DNA of 64,000 nucleotides, from positions 31,800-95,799 of the forward strand of contig JAEWRN010000002.1 of NCBI GenBank assembly GCA_023460035.1, in the 5' to 3' direction. This document shows, piece after piece, positions 17,242-26,598 of this stretch. The position numbers and the translations under genes were made by a program. Position 1 is the first letter of the stretch, and each line of letters starts with the position of its first letter. The notes below the pieces were generated by a model. That model was not told the origin of the DNA. It was given only the letters and a program-made list of their open reading frames with translations, and ran no database searches. Source of the DNA: Bacillota bacterium (GTDB taxonomy: Bacteria > Bacillota > Clostridia > Oscillospirales > Ruminococcaceae).

Positions 17242-17508
17242 ATGTATCTGCATCTCGGCACCGACACCATTATTCGCACCAAAGATATTTTGGGCATTTT
17301 TGATCTCGACAGCTCGACGATTTCAAAGCGCACCCGCGATTTGCTGCGCCGCGCCGAGGTAGAGGGCCGCGTGGTGAATGTCAGCGGCGAACTGCCCAAA
17401 AGCTTTATCGTAATGGCAGGCCGCAGGCCGACCATTTATATTTCGCAGATTTCGGCCGGCACGCTGAAAAAGCGCTCGGGCTATATCGACGATATTAAAA
17501 ATATCTGA
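17242..17508 (+). CDS. remB: DUF370 regulator RemB (YaaB)
   Basis: An 88-residue DUF370 protein: MYLHLGTDTIIRTKDILGIF and then LPKSFIVMAGRRPTIYISQIS. In Bacillus the DUF370 proteins RemA and RemB promote biofilm-matrix gene expression. The position between recF and gyrB matches yaaB. Whether it controls matrix genes in this organism is unknown. Confidence 0.9.
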   Translation: MYLHLGTDTIIRTKDILGIFDLDSSTISKRTRDLLRRAEVEGRVVNVSGELPKSFIVMAGRRPTIYISQISAGTLKKRSGYIDDIKNI

Positions 17509-17572
17509 TCATTTGCAGTAAGTTCTAGGCAGGATGGGCCCATGGGCCCTCGACAGGAGGAAAGCACAGGTT

Positions 17573-19501
17573 ATGGCAGAAAACGAAAACAAGGTCATGC
17601 ACGAGTATGATGGCACACAAATTCAAGTCCTGGAAGGGCTGGAAGCGGTGCGCAAACGCCCGGGTATGTACATTGGCACCACCGGCCCCCGCGGGCTGCA
17701 TCATCTGGTGTACGAAATTGTCGACAATGCGATCGACGAGGCGCTTGCCGGGTACTGTGACCATATCGAGGTCACCATCAAAAAAGACAATGTCATTGAG
17801 GTCAGCGACAACGGCCGCGGCATCCCGGTCGGCATTCAGCCGAAAATGGGCATCCCCGCGGTCACGGTCGTGTTTACCATCCTGCACGCAGGCGGTAAGT
17901 TTGGCGGCGATAATTCAGGGTATAAAGTGGCGGGCGGCCTGCACGGCGTGGGCGCCAGCGTGGTCAACGCACTGTCCGAATGGCTGACCGTAAGGGTGCG
18001 CCACGACGGCAAAGAGTACGAGCAAAGCTTCCACCGCGGCAAAGAGGACGCGCCGCTGCGCGAAATTGGCACCACGACCGGCAACGGCACTACCGTTGTA
18101 TTTAAGCCGGACGCAGAGATTTTTGAAGTTTTGGAATACAACTACGAAACCCTGCTCACCCGCCTGCGCGAAGAGGCTTTTTTAAACGCCGGCGTGCGCA
18201 TTACGCTGACCGACGAGCGCGGCGAAGAAGAAATGAAAGAGAGCATGTGCTACGAGGGCGGCATCCGCAGCTTTGTCGAGCACATCCACACCCGCCGCCA
18301 GATGGAAGTGCTGCACCCCAGTGTCATTTATTTTCAGGGCCAGCAGGGCGACATTGTGGCCGAGGTGGCGCTGCAGTACAACAGCAGCTATAACGAGCTG
18401 ATTTTGTCGTTTGCGAACAACGTCAACACGCCGGACGGCGGTACCCACGAAGAGGGCTTTAAGCTGGCCCTCACCCGCGTGTTCAATGACTTTGGGCGCG
18501 AAAAGGGCTATTTAAAAGACAAGGACGCCAACCTTTCGGGCACCGACGTACGCGAGGGGCTGACGGCCGTCATCAGCGTCAAGCTGACCGACGCACAGTT
18601 TGAGGGCCAGACCAAGGCAAAGCTGGGCAACACCGAAGTGCGCGGGCTGATGTCGAGCCTTGTGTACGAAAAGCTGAAAGAGTTTTTTGAAGAAAACCCC
18701 GGCGTCGCGAAAGCCGTGTTTGAAAAAGCGACGCAGGCGGCCCGTGCCCGCGAAGCGGCAAAGCGCGCGCGTGAGCTGGTGCGCCGCAAATCGGCGCTCG
18801 AATCCAGCCGTATGCCCGGCAAGTTGGCCGACTGCCGCGAAAAAGACCCCTCGAAAACCGAAATCTACATCGTCGAGGGTGATTCTGCAGGCGGCAGCGC
18901 CAAAATGGGGCGCGACTCCAACATACAGGCCATTTTGCCGCTGTGGGGCAAAATGCTCAACGTAGAAAAGGCCCGGCTGGACCGCGTGTACGGCAACGAA
19001 AAAATGATGCCGGTCGTCACGGCGCTGGGCTGCGGCATCGGCGAGGAATTTGACTTGTCGAAGCTGCGTTACCACAAGGTGTTCATCATGGCCGATGCCG
19101 ATGTCGACGGCTCGCACATCTGCACGCTGATGCTCACCTTCTTCTTCCGTTTCATGCGGCCGCTGATCGACGGCGGGCATGTGTATATCGCACAGCCCCC
19201 GCTGTTCAAGCTGGCAAAGGGCCAGCAGGTCAAATACGCGTACAACGAGGCAGAGCTTTCGGCTATGTCGGCAGAGATGGGCCAGGGCACCAAGGTCAAC
19301 CGCTATAAGGGCCTTGGCGAGATGAACCCCGAACAGCTTTGGGAAACGACGATGAACCCGGATAACCGCGTGATTGTGCAGATCTCGATTGAGGACGCCG
19401 AGCGGGCGGACGAGACGTTTACCATTTTAATGGGCGACAAGGTGGAGCCGCGGCGTGAATTTATTGAAAAGAACGCGCGGTATGCAAACCTCGATATCTG
19501 A
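17573..19501 (+). CDS. gyrB: DNA gyrase subunit B
   Basis: ATPase subunit of gyrase, which introduces negative supercoils. In 642 residues: GHKL ATPase motifs (EVSDNGRGIPVG, GGLHGVGASVVNALS), transducer domain, TOPRIM with EGDSAGGSAKMGRD and the metal-binding DADVDGSHI, then the C-terminal gyrase-B tail ending EKNARYANLDI. The ATG at 17573 follows AGGAGG at distance 12; an in-frame ATG at 17534 has no ribosome site and would add 13 unlikely residues. Confidence 0.97.
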   Translation: MAENENKVMHEYDGTQIQVLEGLEAVRKRPGMYIGTTGPRGLHHLVYEIVDNAIDEALAGYCDHIEVTIKKDNVIEVSDNGRGIPVGIQPKMGIPAVTVVFTILHAGGKFGGDNSGYKVAGGLHGVGASVVNALSEWLTVRVRHDGKEYEQSFHRGKEDAPLREIGTTTGNGTTVVFKPDAEIFEVLEYNYETLLTRLREEAFLNAGVRITLTDERGEEEMKESMCYEGGIRSFVEHIHTRRQMEVLHPSVIYFQGQQGDIVAEVALQYNSSYNELILSFANNVNTPDGGTHEEGFKLALTRVFNDFGREKGYLKDKDANLSGTDVREGLTAVISVKLTDAQFEGQTKAKLGNTEVRGLMSSLVYEKLKEFFEENPGVAKAVFEKATQAARAREAAKRARELVRRKSALESSRMPGKLADCREKDPSKTEIYIVEGDSAGGSAKMGRDSNIQAILPLWGKMLNVEKARLDRVYGNEKMMPVVTALGCGIGEEFDLSKLRYHKVFIMADADVDGSHICTLMLTFFFRFMRPLIDGGHVYIAQPPLFKLAKGQQVKYAYNEAELSAMSAEMGQGTKVNRYKGLGEMNPEQLWETTMNPDNRVIVQISIEDAERADETFTILMGDKVEPRREFIEKNARYANLDI

Positions 19502-19558
19502 TGGCGGCCGGTTTGCTTGCCGGCATGATTTTTCAAACGGAACAGAAGGATGGCTGAA

Positions 19559-22081
19559 ATGATAGATAATTCGATCAACGAAGGTACCAAGCTGATTGTA
19601 CGCGACATCAAAGAGGAGATGGAGAGCGCCTTCATCGACTATTCCATGTCGGTCATTACAGCGCGTGCGCTGCCCGATGTGCGTGACGGCCTGAAACCCG
19701 TGCACCGGCGCATCCTGTACACGATGCACGAGCGCGGCAACGACCCCTCGCACCCCTACCGCAAGTCGGCGGACACCGTGGGCTCGGTGCTGGGCTCGTA
19801 CCACCCGCACGGCGACGCGTCGGTGTATGACGCCATGGTGCGCCTTGCGCAGGATTTTTCGCTGCGCTACCCGCTGGTAGACGGCCAGGGCAACTTTGGT
19901 TCGGTGGACGGCGACCCCCCTGCCGCCTACCGTTATACCGAGGCCCGCATGAGCAAAATGGCCGTGGACCTGATGACCGACATTGAAAAAGAAACCGTGG
20001 ACTTTGTGCCAAACTTCGACGAGTCGAAGCAGGAGCCCTCGGTGCTGCCCAGCCGCATCCCCAACCTGCTGGTCAACGGCAGCACGGGCATTGCCGTCGG
20101 CATGGCGACGAACATCCCCCCGCACAACCTGTGTGAGGTGATTGACGGCATTGTGTGCATGATTGACAACGGTGTCGAAAACGTGGAGCTGCCCGATTTG
20201 ATGGAGCACATCAAAGGGCCGGACTTCCCCACCGGCGGCATCATCATGGGCCGCAGCGGCATCCGCGCCGCTTACGCCACCGGCCGCGGCAAAATCACGC
20301 TGCGCGGCCGCGCTGAAATTGAAGAAAAGGCCAACGGCCGTTTCCAGATTATTATCACCGAAATCCCCTACATGGTCAACAAGGCCCGCATGCTGGAAAA
20401 TATTGCGAACCTCGTCAAAGACAAGCGCATCGAGGGCATCAGTGATTTGAACGACGAATCAAACCGCCATGGCATGCGCGTGGTGGTAGAGCTGAAACGC
20501 GACGCCAACCCGCAGGTGGTGCTGAACCAGCTGTACACCTATACCCAGCTGCAGGACACCGTGGGTGTGATTATGCTGGCGCTGGACGGCGGCCAGCCGA
20601 AGGTCATGACGCTGAAAACGATGCTGGAAAAATACATCGAGTTTCAAAGCGAGGTCGTGCGCCGGCGCACCATGTTTGATCTGCGCAAGGCAGAAGAGCG
20701 TGCCCATATTTTAGAGGGCCTCAAACGCGCCACCGATATTGTGGACGAGATTATTACCACCATCCGCGCCTGCAAGGGCGGCAAGGCGGAGGCAAAGGCC
20801 GCCATTATGGACGCGTTTGCGTTTGACGACATTCAGGCGACTGCCATCGTCAATTTCCAGCTGGGCCAGCTGGCCGGCCTTGAAATTTTGAAAATCGAAA
20901 AAGAGCTGGGCGAACTGCATGCCAAAATAGACGGCTGGCGCGAAATTTTGGCCGACGAGGCCAAGGTGCTGCAAATTGTCAAAACCGAGCTGCTTGCCAT
21001 GCGTGACAAGTACGGCGACGAGCGCCGCACCGAAATTGCCACCGTGTCGGGCGAAGTGGATATTGAGGATTTGATCCCGGAGGAAGACTGCATTTATGTG
21101 CTGACCCATTACGGCTACATCAAACGGCAGCCGGCAGACGCCTACCACAGCCAAAAGCGCGGTGGCCGCGGCATCACCGGCCTCACCCGGCGCGACGAGG
21201 ACTTTGTGGAAGAGCTGTTCATCGGCTCGACCCACGACTATATTTTGTTTGTCAGTGATCTTGGCCGGGTGTACCGCGTCAAGGGGTACGAGATCCCGGA
21301 GGGCAGCCGTACCTCGAAGGGGGTCAACATCGTCAACCTGCTGCCGCTTTCGCCGGATGAAAAGGTGAACACGATGCTGCGCGTTTCGGCACAGAGTGAC
21401 GAGGGCTACCTTGTGATGGTGACGAAAAACGGCATCATCAAGCGCACCGAGCTTGAAAAATACCGCAACATCCGCAAAAACGGCCTGATTGCCATTTCGA
21501 TGGACGACGACGACCGCCTTGCATGGACGCGCATCACCTCCGGCACCGACGAGCTGATTGTCGCCACCCACGCGGGTATGGCCATCCGGTTTGCCGAAGA
21601 GGACGCCCGCCCGTTGGGCCGCACCGCGCGCGGTGTGAAAGCAATTACACTGGCCGATGGTGACAGCGTGGTGGGCATGGCGGTTGTGCGTGACGGCGGC
21701 GAACTGCTGACCATCACCGAAGAGGGCCAGGGCCGCCGCACCCCGGTGGAAGAATACCGCAACCAGTACCGCGGCGGCAAGGGCATTCGCAACTACAACG
21801 GCAAGGGCGGCGGCGTGGCCGGCGTCAAGGTCGTGGACGCGCAGGACGACATCATGCTCATCTCGCTTGAGGGTATTATTATCCGTATGCATGTAGAGGA
21901 TATTGCGGTGCAAAGCCGCTATGCCGGCGGCGTGCGGGTCATGCGCCTTGGCGAGGGCGATAAGGTTGTCACGGTGGCCCGTACCCCGCGCGGCGAGGAC
22001 GAAGAGGACACCGCCGCACCCGGCGAAGAGGGCGACGAGGACCTGCAGCAGGAAGAAAGCGAAAAAAGTAGTGAAGAATGA
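19559..22081 (+). CDS. gyrA: DNA gyrase subunit A
   Basis: Breakage-reunion subunit of gyrase. It has AFIDYSMSVITARALPDVRDGL, the quinolone region HPHGDASVYDAMVRLAQ, and the catalytic tyrosine in AAYRYTEARMSK. The C-terminal beta-pinwheel carries the GyrA-box-like sequence QKRGGRGITG, and the protein ends in an acidic tail. At 840 residues it is normal length. The ATG at 19559 is preferred over 19550 because AAGG lies 8 bases before it. The residue matching E. coli Ser83 is Ala, followed by Ser. Confidence 0.97.
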   Translation: MIDNSINEGTKLIVRDIKEEMESAFIDYSMSVITARALPDVRDGLKPVHRRILYTMHERGNDPSHPYRKSADTVGSVLGSYHPHGDASVYDAMVRLAQDFSLRYPLVDGQGNFGSVDGDPPAAYRYTEARMSKMAVDLMTDIEKETVDFVPNFDESKQEPSVLPSRIPNLLVNGSTGIAVGMATNIPPHNLCEVIDGIVCMIDNGVENVELPDLMEHIKGPDFPTGGIIMGRSGIRAAYATGRGKITLRGRAEIEEKANGRFQIIITEIPYMVNKARMLENIANLVKDKRIEGISDLNDESNRHGMRVVVELKRDANPQVVLNQLYTYTQLQDTVGVIMLALDGGQPKVMTLKTMLEKYIEFQSEVVRRRTMFDLRKAEERAHILEGLKRATDIVDEIITTIRACKGGKAEAKAAIMDAFAFDDIQATAIVNFQLGQLAGLEILKIEKELGELHAKIDGWREILADEAKVLQIVKTELLAMRDKYGDERRTEIATVSGEVDIEDLIPEEDCIYVLTHYGYIKRQPADAYHSQKRGGRGITGLTRRDEDFVEELFIGSTHDYILFVSDLGRVYRVKGYEIPEGSRTSKGVNIVNLLPLSPDEKVNTMLRVSAQSDEGYLVMVTKNGIIKRTELEKYRNIRKNGLIAISMDDDDRLAWTRITSGTDELIVATHAGMAIRFAEEDARPLGRTARGVKAITLADGDSVVGMAVVRDGGELLTITEEGQGRRTPVEEYRNQYRGGKGIRNYNGKGGGVAGVKVVDAQDDIMLISLEGIIIRMHVEDIAVQSRYAGGVRVMRLGEGDKVVTVARTPRGEDEEDTAAPGEEGDEDLQQEESEKSSEE

Positions 22082-22226
22082 GTGATTTTCACACAATATT
22101 AACAGAAAATCCCTATAATGGTGCGTATTGGGCTGTTGCTGTTCGGCAGCCTTTTGGGCATAAAAAAGGCAGTGTAAAAATCTTGCCGGGGGGCCCGGAC
22201 AAAAATAAAGGGAGTAATGAATTTTT

Positions 22227-22754
22227 ATGAAAATCAAAACCAATCGCCTGATCGCATCCGGGCTGCTGAGCCTTGTCTTTATCCTGGAGATGTTTGTAAT
22301 GCGCGGCCTGTTTGAGCAGGTCGGCACATCCAGCCTTGCCGTTGGCCACCTGTTTGTGGTGTACGGCGCATTTCTGGTGCCCGTTTTTGCCATATTGATC
22401 GGCAACCCGGTGTTTGAAAAAGCCGGCGCAAAGTATGCGGTCGTGTACAGCGCAGTGCTGTATGTCTGCGTCAGCATTTTGATGTACAGCCCGGCCAATA
22501 CCCTTTACAATGCGGGCCTTGGCACCGTGCTGGGCACGACGAGCTCCACCAGCACCACCGCCGGCTACTTTATTCTTGCCGCAAAGGTTGTGCTCATCAT
22601 CGCCGCGCTGGTAATTGCCACGGTTGAGCCGAAGGAAAAGGCAGTGGAAGAGGCAAGCATTCTGGAGGAAACCGCAGAGCCGCAGAGCAGCATGGAAGCG
22701 CCGAAGCCCGAAGAAGTTGAATTGCCGGACAGCACGGAAGAAAACAGCCTGTAA
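22227..22754 (+). CDS. Small membrane protein of unknown function
   Basis: A 175-residue protein with four hydrophobic segments (about residues 8-26, 40-60, 70-90 and 110-135) and an acidic soluble C-tail rich in Glu and Pro (EEASILEETAEPQSS). GGGAG lies 14 bases upstream, a weak site. It follows gyrA by 145 bp and ends in a clear terminator, so it may be transcribed alone. No family was recognised. Confidence 0.75.
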   Translation: MKIKTNRLIASGLLSLVFILEMFVMRGLFEQVGTSSLAVGHLFVVYGAFLVPVFAILIGNPVFEKAGAKYAVVYSAVLYVCVSILMYSPANTLYNAGLGTVLGTTSSTSTTAGYFILAAKVVLIIAALVIATVEPKEKAVEEASILEETAEPQSSMEAPKPEEVELPDSTEENSL

Positions 22755-22790
22755 GCAAAATTTTAAATGCCCCACACGGGGTTCAAAAAA

Positions 22791-22817
22791 GGGCGGCGGT
22801 TTGCCGCCCCTTTTTTT
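22791..22817 (+). terminator. Rho-independent terminator
   Basis: Stem GGGCGGC/GCCGCCC with 5-base loop followed by C and seven T, 36 bases after the membrane protein gene. Confidence 0.88.
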
Positions 22818-22857
22818 GTGCCCGCCGTGCGGGGGCATTTTACAGGGCGGCGGTGGC

Positions 22858-22895
22858 AGCAAAACACCCGCCGCAAAAAGCGCTGCGGCGGGTGT
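22858..22895 (-). terminator. Terminator of the aldose epimerase gene
   Basis: A 12-bp stem ACACCCGCCGCA/TGCGGCGGGTGT; on the minus strand the tail is TTTTGC. It lies 20 bases after the minus-strand gene stop. Confidence 0.75.
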
Positions 22896-22914
22896 CATAG
22901 GTTTTTTATTTTGT

Positions 22915-23769
22915 TTAGTCCCAGTATTCGGTCACCAGTGTGGCGGCCCACTCTTCGTTCGGCGCAAGCTGTGCTGCCGGGGCAAAAGTTTCCCACGCGG
23001 CGCCGCTTTGCGCGACGTCCGGCAGGCTGTGCCAGGGCTCAATGCACACAAGGTGGCCCGGCGCTGCGGGCGGGCTCCACAGCAGGCAATAGGGGTATCC
23101 GTCAATGTGGCAAACCACCCGGCGGGCGGTGCCGCGCTCGCAAAGCGAAACCGTTGTGGGGGCCGGGTTCATCATCAAAAAAGGCCCTTTTGCAAAGGTG
23201 TCGCCCGCCAGCGGAATCTCGCGAATTTCTGTTTCACCGGTGGGGTAATTTTGTAAGTCTGCCGCAGGCTGCGGGCGGTCAAAGCGCAGTTCATAATCGG
23301 TCAGTGGTTTTGTGCTGTCAAACGGGCAGCGAAAGCCGGGGTGAAAGCCAAGGCCAAAGCGCAGCAGCCCGTTGCCGGGGTTTTGCACGCGCAGCGTGTG
23401 GTGCACCGTGTTCTGCCGCAAAACAAAGGTGCTTTGCAGCAAAAAATCAAACGGGTAAACGGCACGGGTCTCTTCGTCCGGGCAAAGCTGAAACACCAGC
23501 GTGTCGGCGGTCTTTGACACCAGCCGGTGCTGTTTGTCGCGCGCAAAGCCGTGCTGCAAACCGCAGGGGTAGTCCCTGCCCTGCCAGCTGCGGGTGCTGT
23601 GCGGCAGCGGCCCGGTATAGGGGAATAAAATGGGTGCGTGCCGCGGCCAGACGCCAGGGTCGGCCTGCCACAAAAATTCGTGCCCGTTTGTTGCTTTGAC
23701 ACTCACCGCCTCCGCGCCGGCAGTGCTTACCGTCAGCGTAAGCCATTCGTTTTGTATCGTGTATTCCAT
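22915..23769 (-). CDS. Aldose 1-epimerase family protein (LacX-like)
   Basis: A 284-residue GalM-superfamily protein likely interconverting sugar anomers. Features are GHEFLWQADPGVWPRHAPIL, FPYTGPLP, LQHGFARDKQH (catalytic His region) and LGFHPGFRCPF (second conserved His). The LacX-type layout with an opening MEYTIQNEWLTLTVSTAGAE is clear. The ATG at 23769 has AAGGAGC upstream. It stands alone on the minus strand, facing away from the PRD regulator; the physiological sugar cannot be told. Confidence 0.85.
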   Translation of the reverse strand: MEYTIQNEWLTLTVSTAGAEAVSVKATNGHEFLWQADPGVWPRHAPILFPYTGPLPHSTRSWQGRDYPCGLQHGFARDKQHRLVSKTADTLVFQLCPDEETRAVYPFDFLLQSTFVLRQNTVHHTLRVQNPGNGLLRFGLGFHPGFRCPFDSTKPLTDYELRFDRPQPAADLQNYPTGETEIREIPLAGDTFAKGPFLMMNPAPTTVSLCERGTARRVVCHIDGYPYCLLWSPPAAPGHLVCIEPWHSLPDVAQSGAAWETFAPAAQLAPNEEWAATLVTEYWD

Positions 23770-23973
23770 GGATGCTCCTTGTTGCCGCCGGAAAATCAAA
23801 GCAGAAAAACGGCATACTATCAATTATAAAACAGAGTACCGGTTTTTCCAGTCAGAATATTTCACCTAAAACGGGCAAAAGATTGCGGGGCAGATTGCAC
23901 AAATTGTGCCCTATATGCTAACATGAAGAAAAAGCGGACGGCGAAAGCCCCCGCAAACAGGGAGGAAACACAG

Positions 23974-25959
23974 ATGGTCAACCGCCAGCAGATGATTCTG
24001 CTGCAGCTTTCAATGGCAAAAGGGCCGGTCACATCCGACCAGCTTGCCCAAATGCTGGAATGCAGCAGCCGCACAGTCAAGGCAGAAATGACGGCAGTTG
24101 CCGAAGTGTTGGCAAAAAACGGCGCAAAGCTGATTTCAAAGCGCAATCAGGGTTATTCGATTGAGGTGCAGGACGTGGACGCCTACCGCTCGCTGTACGA
24201 GCTGCTCAGCCTGAAAGCCGTCAACCTGACGCTTGCAAACTCCAACGAAGAATCCCGCCTGTTGTACCTTGCGCGCAAGCTGGTCGCATCGCCCCGCGGG
24301 GTCAAAGCCGAAGAACTGGCCGAAGAGCTGTACCTGTCCCGTTCGGCACTGCGCGAGCCGCTGCGCCGCGCGTGTATTTTTTGCGAGAGCTTCCATTTAA
24401 AAACCCGGTATGCCGCCGGGCAGGGCATCCGGGTCAACGGCCCCGAGCATTTGATTCGCATTGCCATGACCGAGCTGTTTGAATTGCATTTTCACAAGGC
24501 AAGGCTGGACGCAACCGACCAGGAATATGCGCAGTGGATTGGCTGCGAATACGAGGAGCGGCAGAATATCCGACATACCTTTTTAAAGGTGCTGCGCGAA
24601 AGCGGGTATTCGCTGCGCGACAGTGTCACCCAGCGCATTGCGATGTATTTGATCATTGCCCGCAACCGCACCCGTGGGGGGCTGTATGTCGATTTGCCCC
24701 CCACCTGGATGCAGGAGCTGCACCCCACCCCCGTATATGCAGTGGCCCGTACCATTTATGCCACACTTGCCGAGCAGTTTGACGGATACCGCATGAATAC
24801 GGCCGAAACCGCGTTTTTGGCCATTTATATTTTGTCAAACTTGGATGTGGACCTGACGCGCGATTTGCGCGGTACCGCCCCGTTTTTGTATGAGGATTGC
24901 TGTGCAGCCGCAGATCAGATGCTGCTGCGGGTGCAACGCGAGACCGGCACCGATTTTGCGCCGCTGCCCGGTGCCGTGCCAATTTTACAGCAGCTGGTGC
25001 TGCCTCTGCTTGCGAGCGTCCGGTATGGTATGGACGGTTACCAGCATTTTGACTACAGTTACGAAAAAGAATTTTTAAAAAGCCCGCTGTGTGTGCAGTA
25101 TGCGCGCTATATGGCGGCAGCGTTGACCGAAACTACCGGTTGCCGTGTTTCGCAGACCGATATTTCCATCTTGTCCTGCTATGTCTGCGCGCTGCTGAAC
25201 CAGGTAAAATACGACATCAAACCGCTGCGCATTTTGACCACCCATTTTATTGGCACCCAGTTTGCCCGCATGCAGGCCAAAGACCTGCAAAAACGATACC
25301 CGGACCTGATTGAGTCGATCACCGGCATGGAGTTGTATGAAATTCGCGGCACCGACCCCAAGGATTACGATGTGGTGCTGGTGGGCAACGGCTCGGCCGG
25401 GCAGGGGCTGTTTGGGTACAACTATCCGTACCCTGCTTCCCTGCTGCTGATGACCCAGCAGGGGCGGGACTATAACCGCATTCACAACGATGTGCTGATC
25501 AATGCCTACCAGTTGCCCGAATTGGTGCAAAACCCCGAGAGGATACGCGTCATACAGGACTTTCGTTTTTTGTCACCCGAGCAGTTTTTTCAGTTTATCA
25601 GCCTGCGCCACGCAAAGGATGAAGCGGCCCGAAACCGGATGGAAACAGACCTCACCCAGCAGGAAGCACAGTACTCCCTTGTAAAAAATGAATGTGTTGT
25701 GGTGTTTGGGCAGGCAGCAGCCTGCCGGCATGAATGCATGGAACTCTACGTTTTGCATAAAAAAAGCCAGTGGAATACAGAAAGAGTGAAATATATCTTA
25801 TTTGTCTGCATGGATTGTGTAGATTCGTTGCAGAAAGTGAAAGCATTAGAGACCGTGTTGAGCGAACTCACAAATAATCAAGAAAAAACTGAACAATTTG
25901 CACAAAACCCGGTAGAGGCGCTGCACAGCTTACTGAGACAATCCTTGCAAACTGAATAA
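23974..25959 (+). CDS. PRD-containing BglG/MtlR-type regulator of the PTS operon
   Basis: A 661-residue regulator likely controlling the adjacent PTS operon. N-terminal HTH domains (LSMAKGPVTSDQLAQMLECS and EELAEELYLSRSALREPLRR) precede two PRD domains (about residues 180-390), with phosphorylatable His candidates. A PTS IIB-like segment with DVVLVGNGSAG follows at about residue 480, and a C-terminal IIA-like segment with CRHECMELYVLHKKSQW and VKYILFVC. This is an activator layout, not a pure BglG antiterminator. The ATG at 23974 has GGAGG upstream. It is separated from the operon by a terminator and a promoter. Confidence 0.8.
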   Translation: MVNRQQMILLQLSMAKGPVTSDQLAQMLECSSRTVKAEMTAVAEVLAKNGAKLISKRNQGYSIEVQDVDAYRSLYELLSLKAVNLTLANSNEESRLLYLARKLVASPRGVKAEELAEELYLSRSALREPLRRACIFCESFHLKTRYAAGQGIRVNGPEHLIRIAMTELFELHFHKARLDATDQEYAQWIGCEYEERQNIRHTFLKVLRESGYSLRDSVTQRIAMYLIIARNRTRGGLYVDLPPTWMQELHPTPVYAVARTIYATLAEQFDGYRMNTAETAFLAIYILSNLDVDLTRDLRGTAPFLYEDCCAAADQMLLRVQRETGTDFAPLPGAVPILQQLVLPLLASVRYGMDGYQHFDYSYEKEFLKSPLCVQYARYMAAALTETTGCRVSQTDISILSCYVCALLNQVKYDIKPLRILTTHFIGTQFARMQAKDLQKRYPDLIESITGMELYEIRGTDPKDYDVVLVGNGSAGQGLFGYNYPYPASLLLMTQQGRDYNRIHNDVLINAYQLPELVQNPERIRVIQDFRFLSPEQFFQFISLRHAKDEAARNRMETDLTQQEAQYSLVKNECVVVFGQAAACRHECMELYVLHKKSQWNTERVKYILFVCMDCVDSLQKVKALETVLSELTNNQEKTEQFAQNPVEALHSLLRQSLQTE

Positions 25960-25966
25960 AAATAGT

Positions 25967-26008
25967 AGCGCTTACTCGTGAAGTTGACGAGTAAGTGCTT
26001 TATTTTTT
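25967..26008 (+). terminator. Terminator after the PRD regulator
   Basis: A 13-bp stem (25967-25979 with 25987-25999) with one G-U pair, 7-base loop and TTATTTTTT tail. The arm sequence ACGAGTAA recurs at 26105-26112, beyond the operon promoter. Confidence 0.85.
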
Positions 26009-26022
26009 CACTTATTCATAAA

Positions 26023-26067
26023 GACAACAAAATATTTCACTTTTAGTTAGAAAAAAGTAAAGTTGTC
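26023..26067. promoter_or_regulatory. Imperfect dyad just upstream of the PTS promoter
   Basis: Outer arms GACAAC (26023-26028) and GTTGTC (26062-26067) and inner arms ACTTTT (26039-26044) and AAAAGT (26053-26058). The right outer arm overlaps the -35 box. It may be the binding site of the PRD regulator; this is inference from position. Confidence 0.35.
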
Positions 26068-26091
26068 GTGTTTAAAAAATAGACATAAAAT
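26063..26091 (+). promoter_or_regulatory. Likely promoter of the PTS operon
   Basis: TTGTCG, 17-base spacer, TAAAAT, 50 bases upstream of the EIIA gene. No sigma-54 (-24/-12) element was seen. Confidence 0.6.
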
Positions 26092-26140
26092 GTGATTGAC
26101 TTGAACGAGTAATCGTGCAAACAAACAAAAGGAGATCGTT

Positions 26141-26563
26141 ATGCTTAAAGTTTTTCTATCCTCCCACGGCACCATGGCAAGCGGCATTCGTAAATCCCTG
26201 AGTATCCTGATGGGGGAATGTGAGAACCTGACGGTATTTAATGCCTATATCGACGAGACCAGCGTGCAGCAGCACCTGGACGACTTTTATAAAACGGTTG
26301 GCGCAGACGACGAGGTGCTGTTGTGCAGCGATTTGTACGGCGGCAGCGTCAACCAGGTGATGTGCACCTACCTGGACCGGCCGAACACCCGCCTTGTTGC
26401 GGGCGTGAACCTGATTTTCATGATGGATGTACTGGGCGAAACGAGCATCAGCGACACAAGGCTGGACGAGATTATTGACGAGAGCCGCGAGTTTTTGCGC
26501 CGGGTCGACCTTACAAAGCTGGATACCCAGCCGTCTGCCGATGCGGAAGGCGATTTTTTCTAA
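26141..26563 (+). CDS. PTS mannose-family EIIA component
   Basis: Phosphoryl carrier that accepts phosphate from HPr and passes it to EIIB. A 140-residue EIIA-Man fold: MLKVFLSSHGTMASGIRKS, with His9 as the phosphorylated residue, and LLCSDLYGGSVNQ. It ends EGDFF. An AAAGGAG ribosome site precedes the ATG. First gene of the EIIA-EIIB-EIIC-EIID operon. Confidence 0.92.
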   Translation: MLKVFLSSHGTMASGIRKSLSILMGECENLTVFNAYIDETSVQQHLDDFYKTVGADDEVLLCSDLYGGSVNQVMCTYLDRPNTRLVAGVNLIFMMDVLGETSISDTRLDEIIDESREFLRRVDLTKLDTQPSADAEGDFF

Positions 26564-26598
26564 GCAGTTTCGAGCAAAAGAAAGGACGGTAAAACGTT

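Noticed and set aside
20711..22498. Minus-strand frame of 595 codons
   Set aside because: Antisense shadow of gyrA with His/Ala-rich translation.
26041..26140. Sigma-54 promoter for the mannose-type PTS operon
   Set aside because: No -24/-12 GG-GC pair seen and the regulator has no sigma-54 activation domain; a normal promoter fits.
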